Assembly: GCA_017420825.1 (NCBI GenBank) | Contig: JAFQNU010000192.1 | Span: forward strand, 1-11,777 | Direction: 5' to 3' | DNA length: 11,777 nucleotides | Source of the DNA: Clostridia bacterium | GTDB taxonomy: Bacteria > Bacillota > Clostridia > UBA1381 | In this document: in pieces, positions 1 through 6,598 of the stretch | Position numbering within the stretch: position 1 is the first letter of the stretch | Layout: every line of letters starts with the position of its first letter | Notes under the pieces: generated by a model | Told to the model about the DNA's origin: nothing | The model's database searches: none | Seen by the model: the letters and a program-made list of their open reading frames with translations, nothing else | Translations under genes and position numbers: made by a program

Positions 1-2
1 GC

Positions 3-794
3 GATGATAAAAGTGAAAAGATTATGTATTGTCCACCGGTTTATGGAATATGTGATGATAAATTATATATGTTGGTTAATCAAATGGTTGCCCCTGATCA
101 TATACATTCTCTTGATTTATATGTCTTCAACACCGAAAGAGACAAGTTTGAATTGCTATGGTCAAAACCTGTTCCGTTCAAGCTTAATACAAATGTTGTG
201 GCTTTGCCTAATGGAAAACTTATGCTCCCCGGAAGAATAGGAGAATTGGATGGCTTTCCAAACACTCCTGCTGTCCTTGTTTCCGACAGCGGAAAAATCG
301 ATGCCGAGTGGCGTCCGGTGAAAATCGCACAAAATGGAATCCTTCCCGGAGGTGCGGAACTTGTTCATCCGGAAATCTCTGTTATATGCGCCGAAGATAT
401 CCTGTATGTGTTTTGCAGAGATGACAAAAGAAATGTTCCTTTGGTTTATATTTCCAATGACTACGGAGAAACCTGGAGTGATGTATATGCTCACGATATT
501 CCTTGTGTTTCTTCAAAAATATATTGCGGCACTTTAAAAGACGGACGACATTACTTGGTTGCAAATACAGATAAGTTCAACCGCAACAAACTTTCGGTTT
601 ATTTTACAGAAGACAAAAGTATAAAATTTTCAAAACGATTAGATATTTATGACACAGACATCGATATGCGGGGTGCGATGCATTATCCTGCTGCCTGTGA
701 ATATGACGGGTATCTGTACATCATTGCAACAAAAGGATATGAAAACGCTACCCGTGGTGCGGAAGTTTTTAAGGTTAATCTGAAAGAAATATAA
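3..794 (+). CDS. Sialidase-like (Asp-box/BNR) glycosidase, 5' end outside window
   Basis: The frame is open from the first bases of the window to the TAA at 792-794, so about 263 C-terminal residues are visible and the start lies upstream. An Asp-box (S-x-D-x-G-x-T-W; here SNDYGETW, 453-476) sits after a YIS strand, the hallmark of sialidase/BNR beta-propellers. A weaker copy (VSDSG...W, around 280-310) precedes it, and repeated hydrophobic strands with aromatic residues fit a propeller. In such families the enzymes remove terminal sugars such as sialic acid, or act on related glycans. The catalytic FRIP/Arg region would lie in the missing N-terminus, so activity and substrate cannot be judged, nor whether it is secreted. 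The nearby GH32 gene suggests a glycan-use region, but a terminator and a new promoter separate the two units. The first ATG in view (24) is internal and has no ribosome binding site. Confidence 0.7.
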   Translation, partial: DDKSEKIMYCPPVYGICDDKLYMLVNQMVAPDHIHSLDLYVFNTERDKFELLWSKPVPFKLNTNVVALPNGKLMLPGRIGELDGFPNTPAVLVSDSGKIDAEWRPVKIAQNGILPGGAELVHPEISVICAEDILYVFCRDDKRNVPLVYISNDYGETWSDVYAHDIPCVSSKIYCGTLKDGRHYLVANTDKFNRNKLSVYFTEDKSIKFSKRLDIYDTDIDMRGAMHYPAACEYDGYLYIIATKGYENATRGAEVFKVNLKEI

Positions 795-799
795 ATTCC

Positions 800-827
800 A
801 TGTCAATATGTTGTCCCCTATTGACAT
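800..827. repeat. Perfect 9-bp inverted repeat at the left edge of the SpoIVB remnant
   Basis: The arms ATGTCAATA (800-808) and TATTGACAT (819-827) are perfect inverted copies around a 10-nt loop. They begin 5 nt after the sialidase stop codon and end just before homology to SpoIVB begins. No T-run follows, so this is not a standard terminator. It could be the end of a small inserted element or a weak hairpin 3' of the sialidase mRNA. Confidence 0.5.
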
Positions 828-964
828 CACTCGTGAGCGGCTCGCCCATTCTGCAAAATGACAAACTCGTGGGCGCTGTGACACACGTTTTTGTAAATGA
901 TCCAACAAGGGGTTATGGGATATTTATTGAGAATATGTTGTCGGAAACGGAGAAGGTAAAATGA
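800..964 (+). pseudogene. spoIVB: SpoIVB (peptidase S55) C-terminal remnant, about 43 residues
   Basis: An in-frame ATG at 800 opens a 54-codon frame ending at TGA 962-964. From about 833 it reads VSGSPILQNDKLVGAVTHV, followed by FVNDPTRGYGIFIENML. This matches from memory the end of SpoIVB, the intramembrane-signalling serine protease of sporulation, whose active-site region reads GMSGSPI and whose tail carries GAVTHVFVNDP and a GYG-x-x-IE-x-ML ending. The PDZ domain, catalytic His/Asp and everything upstream are absent: before 833 the frame (MSICCPLLTS) is unrelated. No ribosome binding site precedes the ATG, so translation is doubtful. The remnant sits between a 9-bp inverted repeat and an intrinsic terminator. 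It is either a decayed duplicate or a dispersed repeat that carries a spoIVB 3' end. The identification of the tail is strong; its origin is inference. Confidence 0.8.
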
Positions 965-967
965 TTT

Positions 968-1003
968 AAAAGCTCACTCATAAGTATTATGGGTGGGCTT
1001 TTT
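968..1003 (+). terminator. Intrinsic terminator
   Basis: A 14-bp stem (968-981 with 989-1002, two G-U pairs) with a 7-nt loop closes on a run of T's at 999-1003. It lies 4 nt after the SpoIVB remnant stop and would end transcription from the sialidase unit before the DeoR promoter. Confidence 0.85.
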
Positions 1004-1021
1004 ACTATTTAACATTTTTTG

Positions 1022-1050
1022 TTGACATTGTTATAAATGTGTGATATAAT
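1022..1050 (+). promoter_or_regulatory. Consensus sigma-A promoter of the deoR-GH32 operon
   Basis: TTGACA (1022-1027), a 17-bp spacer and TATAAT (1045-1050), with an extended -10 TGA at 1042-1044. Both hexamers match consensus, so the promoter is intrinsically strong and probably needs repression, plausibly by the DeoR protein it drives. Confidence 0.88.
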
Positions 1051-1115
1051 TATTTGCAAGAAGAATCAGGAAAAAGGAAATGCTTGATATCAGAAGTTAA
1101 AAAATATAACCTGCA

Positions 1116-1138
1116 TTAAAGTCTTTGTATGAAGACTT
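1116..1138 (+). promoter_or_regulatory. Inverted repeat in the deoR leader (possible operator or hairpin)
   Basis: AAGTCTT (1119-1125) and AAGACTT (1132-1138) are inverted around a 6-nt loop, 23 nt before the deoR start codon. It could be an RNA hairpin near the ribosome binding site or an operator half-site pair. No T-run follows, so it is not a terminator. Confidence 0.35.
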
Positions 1139-1161
1139 AAAGGTTGTTAGAAGGAGACAGT

Positions 1162-1899
1162 ATGAATACAAGACAACAAGATATTATTATGGTTGTGGAA
1201 AAGTACGGTGAAGTAACGATAAAATCACTTGCACAAATGCTTAATGTTTCAGAAATGACAATTCATCGTGACCTTGATTTTCTGCAGAATGAGAAATTTA
1301 TTTATAAAAAGAGAGGTGCAGCTGTATTTTTAGAGAAAAAGGACTGTGCTGCACAGACATTTTATTCAGATGAAAAAAGAGCAATAGGAAAGAAAGCTGC
1401 ATCACTGCTTTCTTATGGTCAGTCGGTGATTTTTGACAACAGTTCAACAGCCGTTGAATGTGCAAAATATTTGGATGAAAACCTGAAACTGACCTGTTAC
1501 ACAACAAATCTCGAAATTGCAAATATTATAACAAAAAGCAAAAATCACATTCTGTACTGCAGTGGCGGTTATTATTTTCCTGATTCAAACGGATTTCTTG
1601 GTCAACACGCAGAGAACTTTGTTTCTTCTGTAAAAGCAGATGTGGCAATAATTGGTGCAAGCGGAATTTCAATTGAAAATGGAATTACAAATCCATATCC
1701 TATGCACAACAATCTGCAAAATAAAATTATACGCAGTGCCGCAAAGTGCATATTACTTGCTGACCATTCAAAATTTGACAGAGTTTCTATAGAAAAAAAC
1801 TGTGAACTTTTGGATATTGATATAATAGTAACAGATAGCGGCATTGATGATGAAACACTAAAAAAATACGGTGAGCAAATCAATATTATAATTGCATAA
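1162..1899 (+). CDS. DeoR/GlpR-family transcriptional regulator
   Basis: A 245-residue protein with the usual DeoR-family length and layout. The N-terminal winged helix-turn-helix (about 1-58) has its recognition helix around residues 30-41 (SEMTIHRDLDFL), matching the family's T-x-R-RDL pattern. The C-terminal sugar-phosphate sensor domain (about 75-235) carries DNSST (92-96), the phosphate-binding loop type, and the late ADHSKFD motif. Such proteins are cytoplasmic and usually repress sugar operons until a phosphorylated sugar binds. The start at 1162 is preferred over an in-frame TTG at 1144 because AAGGAG (1151-1156) is correctly spaced for 1162. The GH32-like gene begins 12 nt downstream, so the two are probably co-transcribed and this regulator is likely auto- and GH32-regulating. 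The effector is unknown; a fructose phosphate is a guess from the neighbour. Confidence 0.9.
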   Translation: MNTRQQDIIMVVEKYGEVTIKSLAQMLNVSEMTIHRDLDFLQNEKFIYKKRGAAVFLEKKDCAAQTFYSDEKRAIGKKAASLLSYGQSVIFDNSSTAVECAKYLDENLKLTCYTTNLEIANIITKSKNHILYCSGGYYFPDSNGFLGQHAENFVSSVKADVAIIGASGISIENGITNPYPMHNNLQNKIIRSAAKCILLADHSKFDRVSIEKNCELLDIDIIVTDSGIDDETLKKYGEQINIIIA

Positions 1900-1911
1900 G
1901 GAGATTACGTC

Positions 1912-3438
1912 ATGAAAAATTTAATCATATCAACCAGAGAATACAGAGAAAAACTATTAAAAGACCCTTACCGACCTACATATCATTTTGCACAAGCGGA
2001 TGACAGCGGACATCCCGGAGACAGCAATGGTGCTTTTTATGTTGATGGAGTATATCATTTAATGTATCTTTATAAAAATTCAAAGACAAACGGCTTTCAT
2101 TGGGGACACATCTCTTCTGTGGATCTTTTGCATTGGAGGCATCATCAGGATGCTTTAACAATAAAACATTCTGACGAAGGATGTTTCAGCGGTGGTGCTT
2201 TTGTCGACACTGACAAAACCGCATATTTGTCATTTTGGAAATTTCCGTCAAAAGATGATAACGGTGATAATGGCGGTATCGCACTTGCTTATGCAAAGCC
2301 CCCTTATGAAAAATGGGTAAGGATTGAACCTATTGCAATAGAAGGAAGCAAAAAATGGGGAACGGTGGATATAGAAATCAATGGAGTGGTCGAACATGTT
2401 TCCTGTGCTGATCCGAGTAATATATGGAAGATAAATGACTTTTACTATATGCAAACCGGAAACAAATGTGTTTTGGATGAATATGGAATAGAACCCGATT
2501 CGGACCCGCACTATCAGGGTGACTGGACCGACCTTTTCCGCTCAAAGGATTTGAAAAAGTGGGACTTTGTTCACCGTTTTTATAATAACACACATAACAG
2601 TAGAGATTGGCCGGATAAAACAGAGGATGATATGTGTCCAAGCTTTTTACCTCTTTATGATGCTAAAGAAAATGGCAAAAAAACTGACAAATGGCTTCAG
2701 CTTTTTATATCACACAATAAGGGCTGTCAGTATTATGTAGGTACACTGGACGGAGAACAATTCATTCCGGAATACCATGGAAGAATGTCGTGGAATGACA
2801 GGGCGTATTTTGCACCCGAAGCTCTTATAGATGACCGCAACAGACATATAATATGGACATGGCTTGTGGATAATATAGATAATGATTTCGATACATACGG
2901 TTGGAGCAGCGTTTACTGTTTCCCAAGAGTAGTATGGTGGAAAAACAATCAACTTTATATGGCACCTGCGACTGAATTAGATTCGCTTCAGTATAACAAA
3001 CAACAACCTTGTATTTCGGATGATGGTCAGATTAAAGTAAACAATGGTGAAATTTTCAGACTGAAAGCAGAAATTGACATTACAAATCAAAACGAGTCGG
3101 GATTTAGTGTTCGCATAGATAATGCTGAAGGTATCCATACCAATATATATTATAACAAGGAAAAACAGCTCCTTATTTTTGATGCGACTAATAGCGGACA
3201 ATACGGTTGGAAAATCAAGGAAGAGGCGCCGCTTGTTCTTAATGATGGCGAAAACCTTATGCTTGATATATTTGCAGATAAATCTGTAATTGAGGTTTAT
3301 GCAAACGAAAAACAGGCAATATGTCGCAGGGTATATCCCAAGAAACCGTCTGATGCGATTGGAATCAAACTGATTGGTACAAAAGATAATGTTATGTCTC
3401 TGGAAGCATGGGATATAGCTCCGACAAATCCGTATTAA
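1912..3438 (+). CDS. GH32-like beta-fructosidase family protein (cytoplasmic)
   Basis: A 508-residue protein with no signal peptide and an AAGGAG site (1898-1903) before the ATG. The N-terminal five-bladed propeller (about 20-350) shows HPGDSNG (34-40), corresponding to the GH32 WMNDPNG block with D37 in the nucleophile position. It also has WGH-x-SS-x-DL-x-HW, the FSGGAF block and ADP (166-168), corresponding to RDP with D167 kept and Arg replaced by Ala. The third block reads EDDMCPSF (238-245) where classical enzymes have ECP, so Met stands at the usual acid/base Glu position. The C-terminal beta-sandwich (about 370-500) has the GH32 signature D-x-S-x-IEVYAN and ends its core with RRVYP. 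Family members hydrolyse terminal fructose from sucrose, its phosphate or fructans inside the cell. The altered blocks suggest a divergent subfamily, so the substrate is uncertain. The DeoR gene lies 12 nt upstream. Confidence 0.85.
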   Translation: MKNLIISTREYREKLLKDPYRPTYHFAQADDSGHPGDSNGAFYVDGVYHLMYLYKNSKTNGFHWGHISSVDLLHWRHHQDALTIKHSDEGCFSGGAFVDTDKTAYLSFWKFPSKDDNGDNGGIALAYAKPPYEKWVRIEPIAIEGSKKWGTVDIEINGVVEHVSCADPSNIWKINDFYYMQTGNKCVLDEYGIEPDSDPHYQGDWTDLFRSKDLKKWDFVHRFYNNTHNSRDWPDKTEDDMCPSFLPLYDAKENGKKTDKWLQLFISHNKGCQYYVGTLDGEQFIPEYHGRMSWNDRAYFAPEALIDDRNRHIIWTWLVDNIDNDFDTYGWSSVYCFPRVVWWKNNQLYMAPATELDSLQYNKQQPCISDDGQIKVNNGEIFRLKAEIDITNQNESGFSVRIDNAEGIHTNIYYNKEKQLLIFDATNSGQYGWKIKEEAPLVLNDGENLMLDIFADKSVIEVYANEKQAICRRVYPKKPSDAIGIKLIGTKDNVMSLEAWDIAPTNPY

Positions 3439-3533
3439 ATTTTGTCTGGCAATTTCTATTATAGCACATTATACATGTTTTGTCTATATTAATTGCATTT
3501 GTACAGGCAATAGATAAATTTAGTAATAATTTC
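3439..3533. other. Intergenic spacer, no convincing terminator
   Basis: AT-rich sequence after the GH32 gene. Only weak, widely spaced complementarity (GCAATT...AATTGC) is visible, and no stem followed by a T-run. Transcription from the deoR operon may run on to the riboswitch terminator at 3668-3708. Confidence 0.4.
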
Positions 3534-3562
3534 TTGACAATAGTTTAAAATAGTGATATACT
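3534..3562 (+). promoter_or_regulatory. Sigma-A promoter of the riboswitch-ATPase unit
   Basis: TTGACA (3534-3539), a 17-bp spacer and TATACT (3557-3562), with an extended -10 TGA at 3554-3556. Transcription would start near 3569, just ahead of the riboswitch aptamer. Confidence 0.85.
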
Positions 3563-3589
3563 GAATAAAATTAATAGTGTATATCCTTT

Positions 3590-3708
3590 CAAAAGGGAGT
3601 AGTTTAAATGTGTTATCAACAATCGCAGTTATTTATAACTTGGTAGCACATGCCGTATACGGTTACCAGACTTTTGTGCATGATATATCATGTGCAAAAG
3701 TCTTTTTT
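3590..3708 (+). ncRNA. yybP-ykoY-type (Mn2+) riboswitch with expression platform
   Basis: The leader contains the two conserved blocks of the yybP-ykoY aptamer: GGGAGTAG (3595-3602) and TGCCG...CGGTTACCAGAC (3651-3671). The basal P1 helix forms between CAAAAG (3590-3595) and CTTTTG (3671-3676). The same CTTTTG is also part of the 5' arm of the intrinsic terminator (3668-3684 with 3687-3703), so P1 and the terminator exclude one another. Known members bind Mn2+, which stabilises the aptamer; here that would block the terminator and switch the downstream ATPase on. The reading frame that crosses this stretch is incidental. Confidence rests on motif recognition; no covariance search was run. Confidence 0.9.
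3668..3708 (+). terminator. Riboswitch-controlled intrinsic terminator
   Basis: A 17-bp stem (AGACTTTTG...CAAAAGTCT, two G-U pairs) with a very short AT loop is followed by six T's (3703-3708). Its 5' arm overlaps the 3' strand of the aptamer P1 helix, making it the OFF state of the switch. Confidence 0.9.
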
Positions 3709-3732
3709 ATTCTAATTTCAGGAGGTTTTCAA

Positions 3733-6327
3733 ATGAGGGACTACTATCTATTGACGAAGAAACAGGTATTAGAGGAGTTTGGCACAACAACAGATGGTTA
3801 TTCAAAGCAAAGAGCAGAGGAGATACTGCATGAAAAAGGTGCAAATGTGATACAGGAGGGGAAAAGAAAAAGCACCTTAGAAGTATTTTTCTCACAATTT
3901 GCAGATTTATTGGTTATAATTTTGATTATTGCGGCTGTTATTTCCGTAATGTCAGGAAATACCGAGAGTACAATTGTTATTTTTGCAGTTATAATCATTA
4001 ACGCAATATTGGGTACAGTTCAGCATAAAAAAGCCGAGAAATCCTTGGACAGCTTGAAATCCCTGGCGTCACCGAGTGCTAAGGTTATTCGTGATGGCAA
4101 AAAAATTGAGGTTTCTTCAAAGGACGTTGTACCGGGCGATATTATAATATTGGAAACAGGAGATATGGTAGTAGCTGATGGTCGCATTTTGGAAAATTTC
4201 TCTTTACAAGTAAATGAAAGTTCTTTGACAGGAGAGTCTACAAACGTAGAAAAACAAGACATAGACATTTCACAAGAGGTTCCCTTAGGAGACAGAACAA
4301 ACATGGTTTATTCGGGTAGTCTTGTGACATATGGACGTGCGACTGTTGTTGTGACAGGCACAGGAATGGATACGGAGATTGGTAAGATTGCATCTTTAAT
4401 GAACGCAACAAAGGAGAAGAAAACTCCGTTACAATTAAGTCTTGACCAATTCAGCAGGCGGTTGGCTATCGTGATTATGATTGTGTCTGCCATTGTGTTC
4501 TTATTAAGTTTATACCGTAAAATGCCCATTCTGGATTCCCTGATGTTTGCAGTTGCGCTTGCAGTTGCGGCAATTCCTGAAGCACTCTCATCAATTGTGA
4601 CCATAGTGCAGGCAACGGGAACACAGAGAATGGCAAGGGAAAATGCTATTATCAAGGAGCTTAAGGCGGTAGAGAGCCTGGGTTGTGTATCGGTTATCTG
4701 TTCAGATAAAACAGGAACACTGACACAGAATAAAATGACAGTTCAGGAGATTTATATTGATGGAAATACGATTAACAAGGAAGAAATAGATTTAAAAAAT
4801 CAGTTACACAGATATCTCTTGTATAATGCTATTCTGACAAATGATTCATCAATTGTTGATGAAAAGGGAATAGGCGACCCCACCGAGTATTGTTTGCTGG
4901 AAATGGTGCGTGCAATTGATGTTGACCATGAATTTTTCAGGGGGGAAATGCCAAGACTTGCTGAAATTCCATTTGACTCTGACAGAAAGCTTATGTCTAC
5001 AAAGTATAGCATTCATGGTGTACCGACAATACTGACAAAGGGTGCGGTTGATGTATTGCTTGACAGAACGACTCGTATTCATACAGGTGAAGGTGTTCGT
5101 GATATCACAGAAAAAGACAAAGAGAAAATATTTGAGCAGAATATGCAATTCTCGCAGAATGGGTTGCGTGTGCTGGCATTTGCATATAAGGAATCAGATG
5201 AGAAACAAGCTCTTGAGCTTACTGATGAAAATAACTATATTTTCATAGGACTAATATCCATGATGGATCCACCGAGAGAAGAGTCAAAGGATGCGGTGGC
5301 TGATGCGAAAAAAGCAGGAATTAAACCTATAATGATTACAGGCGATCATAAGATAACCGCAACAGCGATTGCAAAGCAAATTGGGATATTTACGGAGGGA
5401 GATATAGCAGTAACAGGTGTTGAGCTTGATGCTATGTCCGAAAAAGAGCTGGAAGAGAAGATAGAGCATATTTCTGTATATGCACGAGTGTCACCTGAGA
5501 ATAAAATTCAAATTGTAAACGCATGGCAGAAGAAGGGAAATATTGTAGCTATGACAGGTGACGGAGTAAATGACGCACCTGCACTGAAAAAAGCAGATAT
5601 TGGTGTAGCTATGGGAATAACAGGAACAGAGGTTTCCAAGGATGCCGCCGCAATGATATTGACAGACGATAATTTTGCAACAATTATTAAGGCGGTTGCA
5701 AACGGAAGAAATGTTTACCGAAATATAAAAAATGCAATTAAATTTTTACTTTCGGGTAACATGGCAGGAATATTGTCGGTAGTATATACGTCAGTTTTTG
5801 CCCTTCCTGTACCATTTGCACCTGTTCATTTGTTGTTTATGAATCTGCTCACAGATTCCCTTCCCGCAATAGCTATTGGTATGGAAGAGGCACGAGATAA
5901 TTTACTTTCACAAAAACCAAGAGACCCGAATGAAGGAATTTTAAATAAAAGCTTTTTGAGTAGCTTATTGATACAGGGTGGCTTGATAGCTGTCTGTACA
6001 ATGATAGCCTTTCATATAGGTCTTGGAACGGATAAAGCTATGGCAAGCACTATGGCTTTTTCCACTCTTACCCTTGCACGTTTGTTCCACGGTTTTAACT
6101 GCAGAAGTGAGCAATCAATTATAAAAATAGGATTTATAAGCAACAAGGCAAGTATAGCGGCTTTTGTTACAGGTGTTATACTATTATTACTTGTTTTGTT
6201 TGTACCATTTCTTGGCAGGCTGTTTGAGGTATCTGCACTTAGGATAATAGACGTTGTAATAGTAATAATACTTGCATTGATTCCGACAGTATTAATTCAG
6301 ACAGGAAAACTTATAAAAAGAACATGA
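3733..6327 (+). CDS. P-type (P2A) Ca2+/Mn2+-transporting ATPase
   Basis: An 864-residue P-type ATPase that uses ATP to pump divalent cations across the membrane. Visible motifs are TGES (166-169, actuator), PEAL (282-285, M4 ion site), DKTGTLT with phosphorylated D325, and TGDGVND (608-614). About ten membrane segments are present in the 2+2+6 pattern of the class. M6 has N704-L-L-T707-D708, the ion ligands of the SERCA type. M5 reads SGNMAG where SERCA has SNVGE, so the site I Glu is missing and one ion site is likely. PEALSSIV replaces PEGLPA, as I recall for streptococcal and lactococcal pumps under Mn2+ riboswitches. The start at 3733 is chosen because AGGAGG (3720-3725) lies 7 nt before it; the frame extending back to 3577 crosses the riboswitch and terminator. 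With that switch upstream, Mn2+ (or Mn2+/Ca2+) export is the likely role. Confidence 0.93.
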   Translation: MRDYYLLTKKQVLEEFGTTTDGYSKQRAEEILHEKGANVIQEGKRKSTLEVFFSQFADLLVIILIIAAVISVMSGNTESTIVIFAVIIINAILGTVQHKKAEKSLDSLKSLASPSAKVIRDGKKIEVSSKDVVPGDIIILETGDMVVADGRILENFSLQVNESSLTGESTNVEKQDIDISQEVPLGDRTNMVYSGSLVTYGRATVVVTGTGMDTEIGKIASLMNATKEKKTPLQLSLDQFSRRLAIVIMIVSAIVFLLSLYRKMPILDSLMFAVALAVAAIPEALSSIVTIVQATGTQRMARENAIIKELKAVESLGCVSVICSDKTGTLTQNKMTVQEIYIDGNTINKEEIDLKNQLHRYLLYNAILTNDSSIVDEKGIGDPTEYCLLEMVRAIDVDHEFFRGEMPRLAEIPFDSDRKLMSTKYSIHGVPTILTKGAVDVLLDRTTRIHTGEGVRDITEKDKEKIFEQNMQFSQNGLRVLAFAYKESDEKQALELTDENNYIFIGLISMMDPPREESKDAVADAKKAGIKPIMITGDHKITATAIAKQIGIFTEGDIAVTGVELDAMSEKELEEKIEHISVYARVSPENKIQIVNAWQKKGNIVAMTGDGVNDAPALKKADIGVAMGITGTEVSKDAAAMILTDDNFATIIKAVANGRNVYRNIKNAIKFLLSGNMAGILSVVYTSVFALPVPFAPVHLLFMNLLTDSLPAIAIGMEEARDNLLSQKPRDPNEGILNKSFLSSLLIQGGLIAVCTMIAFHIGLGTDKAMASTMAFSTLTLARLFHGFNCRSEQSIIKIGFISNKASIAAFVTGVILLLLVLFVPFLGRLFEVSALRIIDVVIVIILALIPTVLIQTGKLIKRT

Positions 6328-6358
6328 AAAGTTATTATGAATGATATTTTTTCGTTTA

Positions 6359-6387
6359 TTGACAAAAAATCCACAGTGTGGTATAAT
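6359..6387 (+). promoter_or_regulatory. Consensus sigma-A promoter of the c-di-GMP unit
   Basis: TTGACA (6359-6364), a 17-bp spacer and TATAAT (6382-6387), with an extended -10 TGG at 6379-6381. The spacer contains a perfect palindrome, CCACAGTGTGG (6371-6381), which could be an operator. Transcription would begin near 6394. Confidence 0.88.
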
Positions 6388-6393
6388 ATTTAT

Positions 6394-6504
6394 ATTCAGA
6401 AAAAAATATGGCATCTAAGTGTGAATAGGTGGAGTATTATAGTAACCCCAAAAGCTGTGGTAGTCATATATGGATTGGCTGCAACACATTGTTGCAGCCC
6501 TTTT
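6394..6504 (+). ncRNA. Candidate leader RNA or small RNA upstream of the EAL gene
   Basis: A transcript starting about 7 nt after the consensus -10 would run about 110 nt to a strong hairpin and T-run, then a further 94 nt to the EAL start codon. No ribosome binding site leads a plausible gene here. The spacing of promoter, structured leader, terminator and gene resembles an attenuator or riboswitch. I compared it by eye with c-di-GMP-I and -II, preQ1, ZTP, fluoride, SAM, T-box and ydaO consensus blocks and found no match. It may be a new leader class or an independent small RNA. Confidence 0.45.
6477..6504 (+). terminator. Hairpin terminator/attenuator before the EAL gene
   Basis: A perfect 10-bp stem GGCTGCAACA / TGTTGCAGCC (6477-6486 with 6490-6499), loop CAT, is followed by CTTTT. 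The T-run is short, so termination may be partial. It could also end read-through from the ATPase gene, which has no terminator of its own. Confidence 0.75.
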
Positions 6505-6598
6505 ACTATATATGCGTAATTGGTGCTATATAATATCAAAAATCCTACACTACGAATATAACACATCAGGATATATTAAATAGATAGGAATGGTTAAA

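Noticed and set aside
162..494. 110-codon minus-strand frame opposite the sialidase-like gene
   Set aside because: It is antisense to a gene with clear Asp-box and beta-propeller character, and has no recognisable motif.
1144..1161. TTG start adding six residues to the DeoR regulator
   Set aside because: The ribosome binding site lies inside this stretch and is spaced for the ATG at 1162.
3577..3732. 52-residue N-terminal extension of the P-type ATPase
   Set aside because: It is read through the riboswitch and terminator. The AGGAGG at 3720-3725 serves the ATG at 3733, where family similarity begins.
6394..6504. c-di-GMP riboswitch ahead of the c-di-GMP genes
   Set aside because: Neither the class I blocks (CAGGGCAAACC and GGGACGCAAAGCC type) nor the class II pseudoknot core can be found, so only an unassigned leader is reported.
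6337..6519. 60-codon open frame after the ATPase gene
   Set aside because: It crosses a consensus promoter and a perfect terminator hairpin, has no ribosome binding site and looks like no protein.
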